A stretch of 64,000 nt of DNA from positions 124,001-188,000 of the forward strand of contig NZ_VWXK01000012.1 in NCBI RefSeq assembly GCF_011752565.1, given 5' to 3'. Below the pieces are notes generated by a model. That model was not told where the DNA came from and searched no databases. It saw nothing but the letters and a program-made list of their open reading frames with translations. Of this stretch, positions 62,514 through 64,000 are shown in pieces (positions within the stretch are counted from its first letter, which is position 1; each line of letters opens with the position of its first letter). The DNA is from Pantoea sp. Ap-967 (GTDB taxonomy: Bacteria; Pseudomonadota; Gammaproteobacteria; Pseudomonadales; Pseudomonadaceae). Made by a program: the position numbers and the translations under genes.

Positions 62514-63635
62514 TTAGCCGTTCTTGCGCACGACTTGGCCATCGCGGCACATCAGGCACGCGGCGACGATGTCGTCTTCGAGGTTGATGACCAGCGCGCC
62601 GTCCTTGTCGAACAGCAGCTTCATGAAGTCCAACAGGTTGCGCGCATACAGGGCCGAGGCATCGGCGCCCACCTGCGCGGGCAGGTTGGTTGGGCCGACG
62701 ATGGTCACGCCGTTGTGCTGCACCACCTGGTCGGCGACGGTCAGCGGGCAGTTGCCGCCCTGGGCTGCGGCGAGGTCGATGACCACCGAGCCGGGCTTCA
62801 TCTGCGCCACGGTTTCGGCGCTGAGCAGGGTCGGTGCCTTGCGGCCTGGAATCAGCGCGGTGGTGATGACGATATCGGCCTGCTTGGCGCGCTCGTGCAC
62901 GGCCTGGGCCTGGCGTTGCATCCAGCTGGCGGGCATTGGCCGGGCATAGCCGCCGACGCCTTCGGCGCATTCGCGCTCTTCGTCCGTCTCGTAGGGCACG
63001 TCGATGAACTTGGCGCCCAGCGACTCGATCTGCTCCTTCACCGCCGGGCGTACGTCGGACGCCTCGATCACTGCACCCAGGCGCTTGGCCGTGGCAATCG
63101 CCTGCAGGCCGGCAACACCCGCCCCCAAAATCAAAACGCGCGCGGCTTTGACGGTGCCGGCGGCGGTCATCAGCATGGGCATGAAGCGTGGGTAGTGGTG
63201 GGCGGCGAGCAACACCGCCTTGTAGCCGGCGATGTTGGCCTGCGACGACAGCACGTCGAGGCTCTGGGCCCGCGAGGTACGAGGTGCAGCTTCCAGGGCG
63301 AAGGCGGTGATGCCGCGTTCGGCCATCTTGCCGATCAGCTCGCTGTTGAAGGGGTTGAGCATGCCGACCAGAAGGCTGCCGCTGTTGATCAGCGCCAGTT
63401 CCTGATCGTCGGGAGCCACCACCTTGAGCACCAATTGCGCGCCGTAGGCATCGGCTGCGCTTCCCAGGGAAGCGCCCACGGCTTCATAGGCACTGTCCGG
63501 AATGCTGGCGTTGAGCCCTGCCCCCCGTTGGACGGTAACCTGATGGCCCTGGCCAATCAGTTTCTTGATGGTTTCCGGGGTCGCAGCGACCCTTGTCTCA
63601 CCGGTCTGCGTCTCGAGAGGAACACCAATGTGCAC
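62514..63635 (-). CDS. pntAA: NAD(P) transhydrogenase alpha subunit, NAD-binding part
   Basis: 373 aa, soluble domain I, related to alanine dehydrogenase. N-terminal VPLETQTGETRVAATPETIKKL, the Rossmann loop LGAGVAGLQAIATAKRLGA, the conserved RPAVKEQIESLGAKF and TTALIPGRKAP segments. The start is GTG at 63635 (then HIGVPLE), after GCAGGAGAAATAGTC; other start positions would add residues that do not fit the family. First gene of the leftward operon. Confidence 0.95.
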   Translation of the reverse strand: MHIGVPLETQTGETRVAATPETIKKLIGQGHQVTVQRGAGLNASIPDSAYEAVGASLGSAADAYGAQLVLKVVAPDDQELALINSGSLLVGMLNPFNSELIGKMAERGITAFALEAAPRTSRAQSLDVLSSQANIAGYKAVLLAAHHYPRFMPMLMTAAGTVKAARVLILGAGVAGLQAIATAKRLGAVIEASDVRPAVKEQIESLGAKFIDVPYETDEERECAEGVGGYARPMPASWMQRQAQAVHERAKQADIVITTALIPGRKAPTLLSAETVAQMKPGSVVIDLAAAQGGNCPLTVADQVVQHNGVTIVGPTNLPAQVGADASALYARNLLDFMKLLFDKDGALVINLEDDIVAACLMCRDGQVVRKNG

Positions 63636-64000
63636 GACTATTTCTCCTGCGGTGACCTTTTGTCTTTGTAGAAACCAGCACACTGCGGATGGTGCGCTGG
63701 GGCGGCTGTTGAGCGCCGAGCCCGCCGAATCCCGGGCGGGCGAGGCATTTTGCAGACGAACCCAAGGGCCATCAACCGGTTCTGGAGCGAAACGAAGTTA
63801 AAACTACAAGTCACCCTGTGACCGTATGTCGCAAGTGATGGGCTGCAGCCCGTCAAACATGGGCCATTGGCAGATTAGGGGAAAAACTGAAATTTTTTGC
63901 GATGATTTCGCGGATGGGTTGATGAATGTCGTAAAACCCTCTGAAAGCCGCGTGTTTGCGGGGTTCGGAGGGGTTTTTCGATTCACCTGAACAGTTTGCG
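63636..64000. other. region upstream of pntAA to the window end
   Basis: 365 bp without a convincing gene. It has a GCCCGCC-GGGCGGGC hairpin (about 63719-63741), two perfect dyads (GTCACCCTGTGAC at 63810-63822 and GGGCTGCAGCCC at 63840-63851) and a terminator near the end. The pnt promoter should be here but is not obvious. Confidence 0.55.
63937..63978 (+). terminator. intrinsic terminator, probably bidirectional
   Basis: CCCTCTGAA pairs with TTCGGAGGG (one G-U pair) around an inner hairpin CCGC-GTGTTT-GCGG, then five T on the plus strand and four A before the left arm, so it could act both ways. It most likely ends a gene to the right of the window. Confidence 0.7.

Noticed and set aside
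1..64000. Prophage, insertion sequence, CRISPR array, tRNA or rRNA
   Set aside because: No transposase, integrase, phage gene, regular direct-repeat array or tRNA cloverleaf was recognised anywhere in the window.

Overview
The window is a chromosomal stretch of a GC-rich gammaproteobacterium, almost certainly a Pseudomonas of the P. putida group. The evidence is gene content and order: an aa3/caa3 cytochrome oxidase operon, metNIQ, katE, a zur-znu cluster, thrB-polA, an ErsA-like small RNA between polA and engB, cytochrome c4-dsbA, kinB-algB, gltP and pntAA-AB-B. It also carries many copies of two REP families that I associate with P. putida. I see no phage, transposase, CRISPR array, tRNA or rRNA; this looks like vertically inherited core genome.

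Region by region. 1-4.6 kb: end of a SulP transporter, then a leftward operon (CHASE2 membrane protein, small periplasmic protein, M48 lipoprotein protease) and a conserved protein of unknown function. 4.8-13.4 kb: rightward cytochrome oxidase operon with structural subunits (coxB, coxA, coxC), copper insertion (Cox11, Sco), SURF1, a degenerate Sco-like protein and the heme A pathway (cyoE, ctaA). 13.5-16.0 kb: methionine importer metNIQ. 16.3-18.4 kb: large catalase. 18.5-22.3 kb: lipoprotein, znuBC-zur and divergent znuA. 22.4-26.5 kb: DUF2782, homoserine kinase and DNA polymerase I. 26.6-35 kb: ErsA-like RNA, engB, two cytochromes, dsbA, an EEP-family hydrolase, a diguanylate cyclase, an AmiD-like amidase and an EAL phosphodiesterase. 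35.2-40.5 kb: kinB-algB followed by two gene groups, each preceded by a strong sigma-54 promoter match (triple-BON protein; then small membrane proteins and an Ivy-family protein). 40.5-41.2 kb: a long gap with structured sequence and two AauR-like boxes before gltP. 42.8-47.5 kb: a GATE-domain protein and an Mla-type lipid transporter operon. 47.7-54.3 kb: DUF5924 protein, M16 peptidase, Na/Pi cotransporter, TerC and CitMHS transporter. 54.6-58.7 kb: GFA protein, DUF4105 protein with three tandem DUF2388 paralogues, and a DUF1127 protein. 59.1-63.6 kb: acetyl-CoA hydrolase/transferase and the transhydrogenase operon.

The most interesting features lie between genes. They are the paired sigma-54 promoters beside algB, with a dyad at enhancer distance; ten ACAGT/ACTGT motifs in 217 bp upstream of the DUF1127 gene; mutually exclusive hairpins directly before thrB, which has no visible Shine-Dalgarno; a possible pseudoknotted RNA of about 300 nt before gltP; and AauR-type palindromes in the same gap. 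All functional statements are family recognition by eye; no searches were run.
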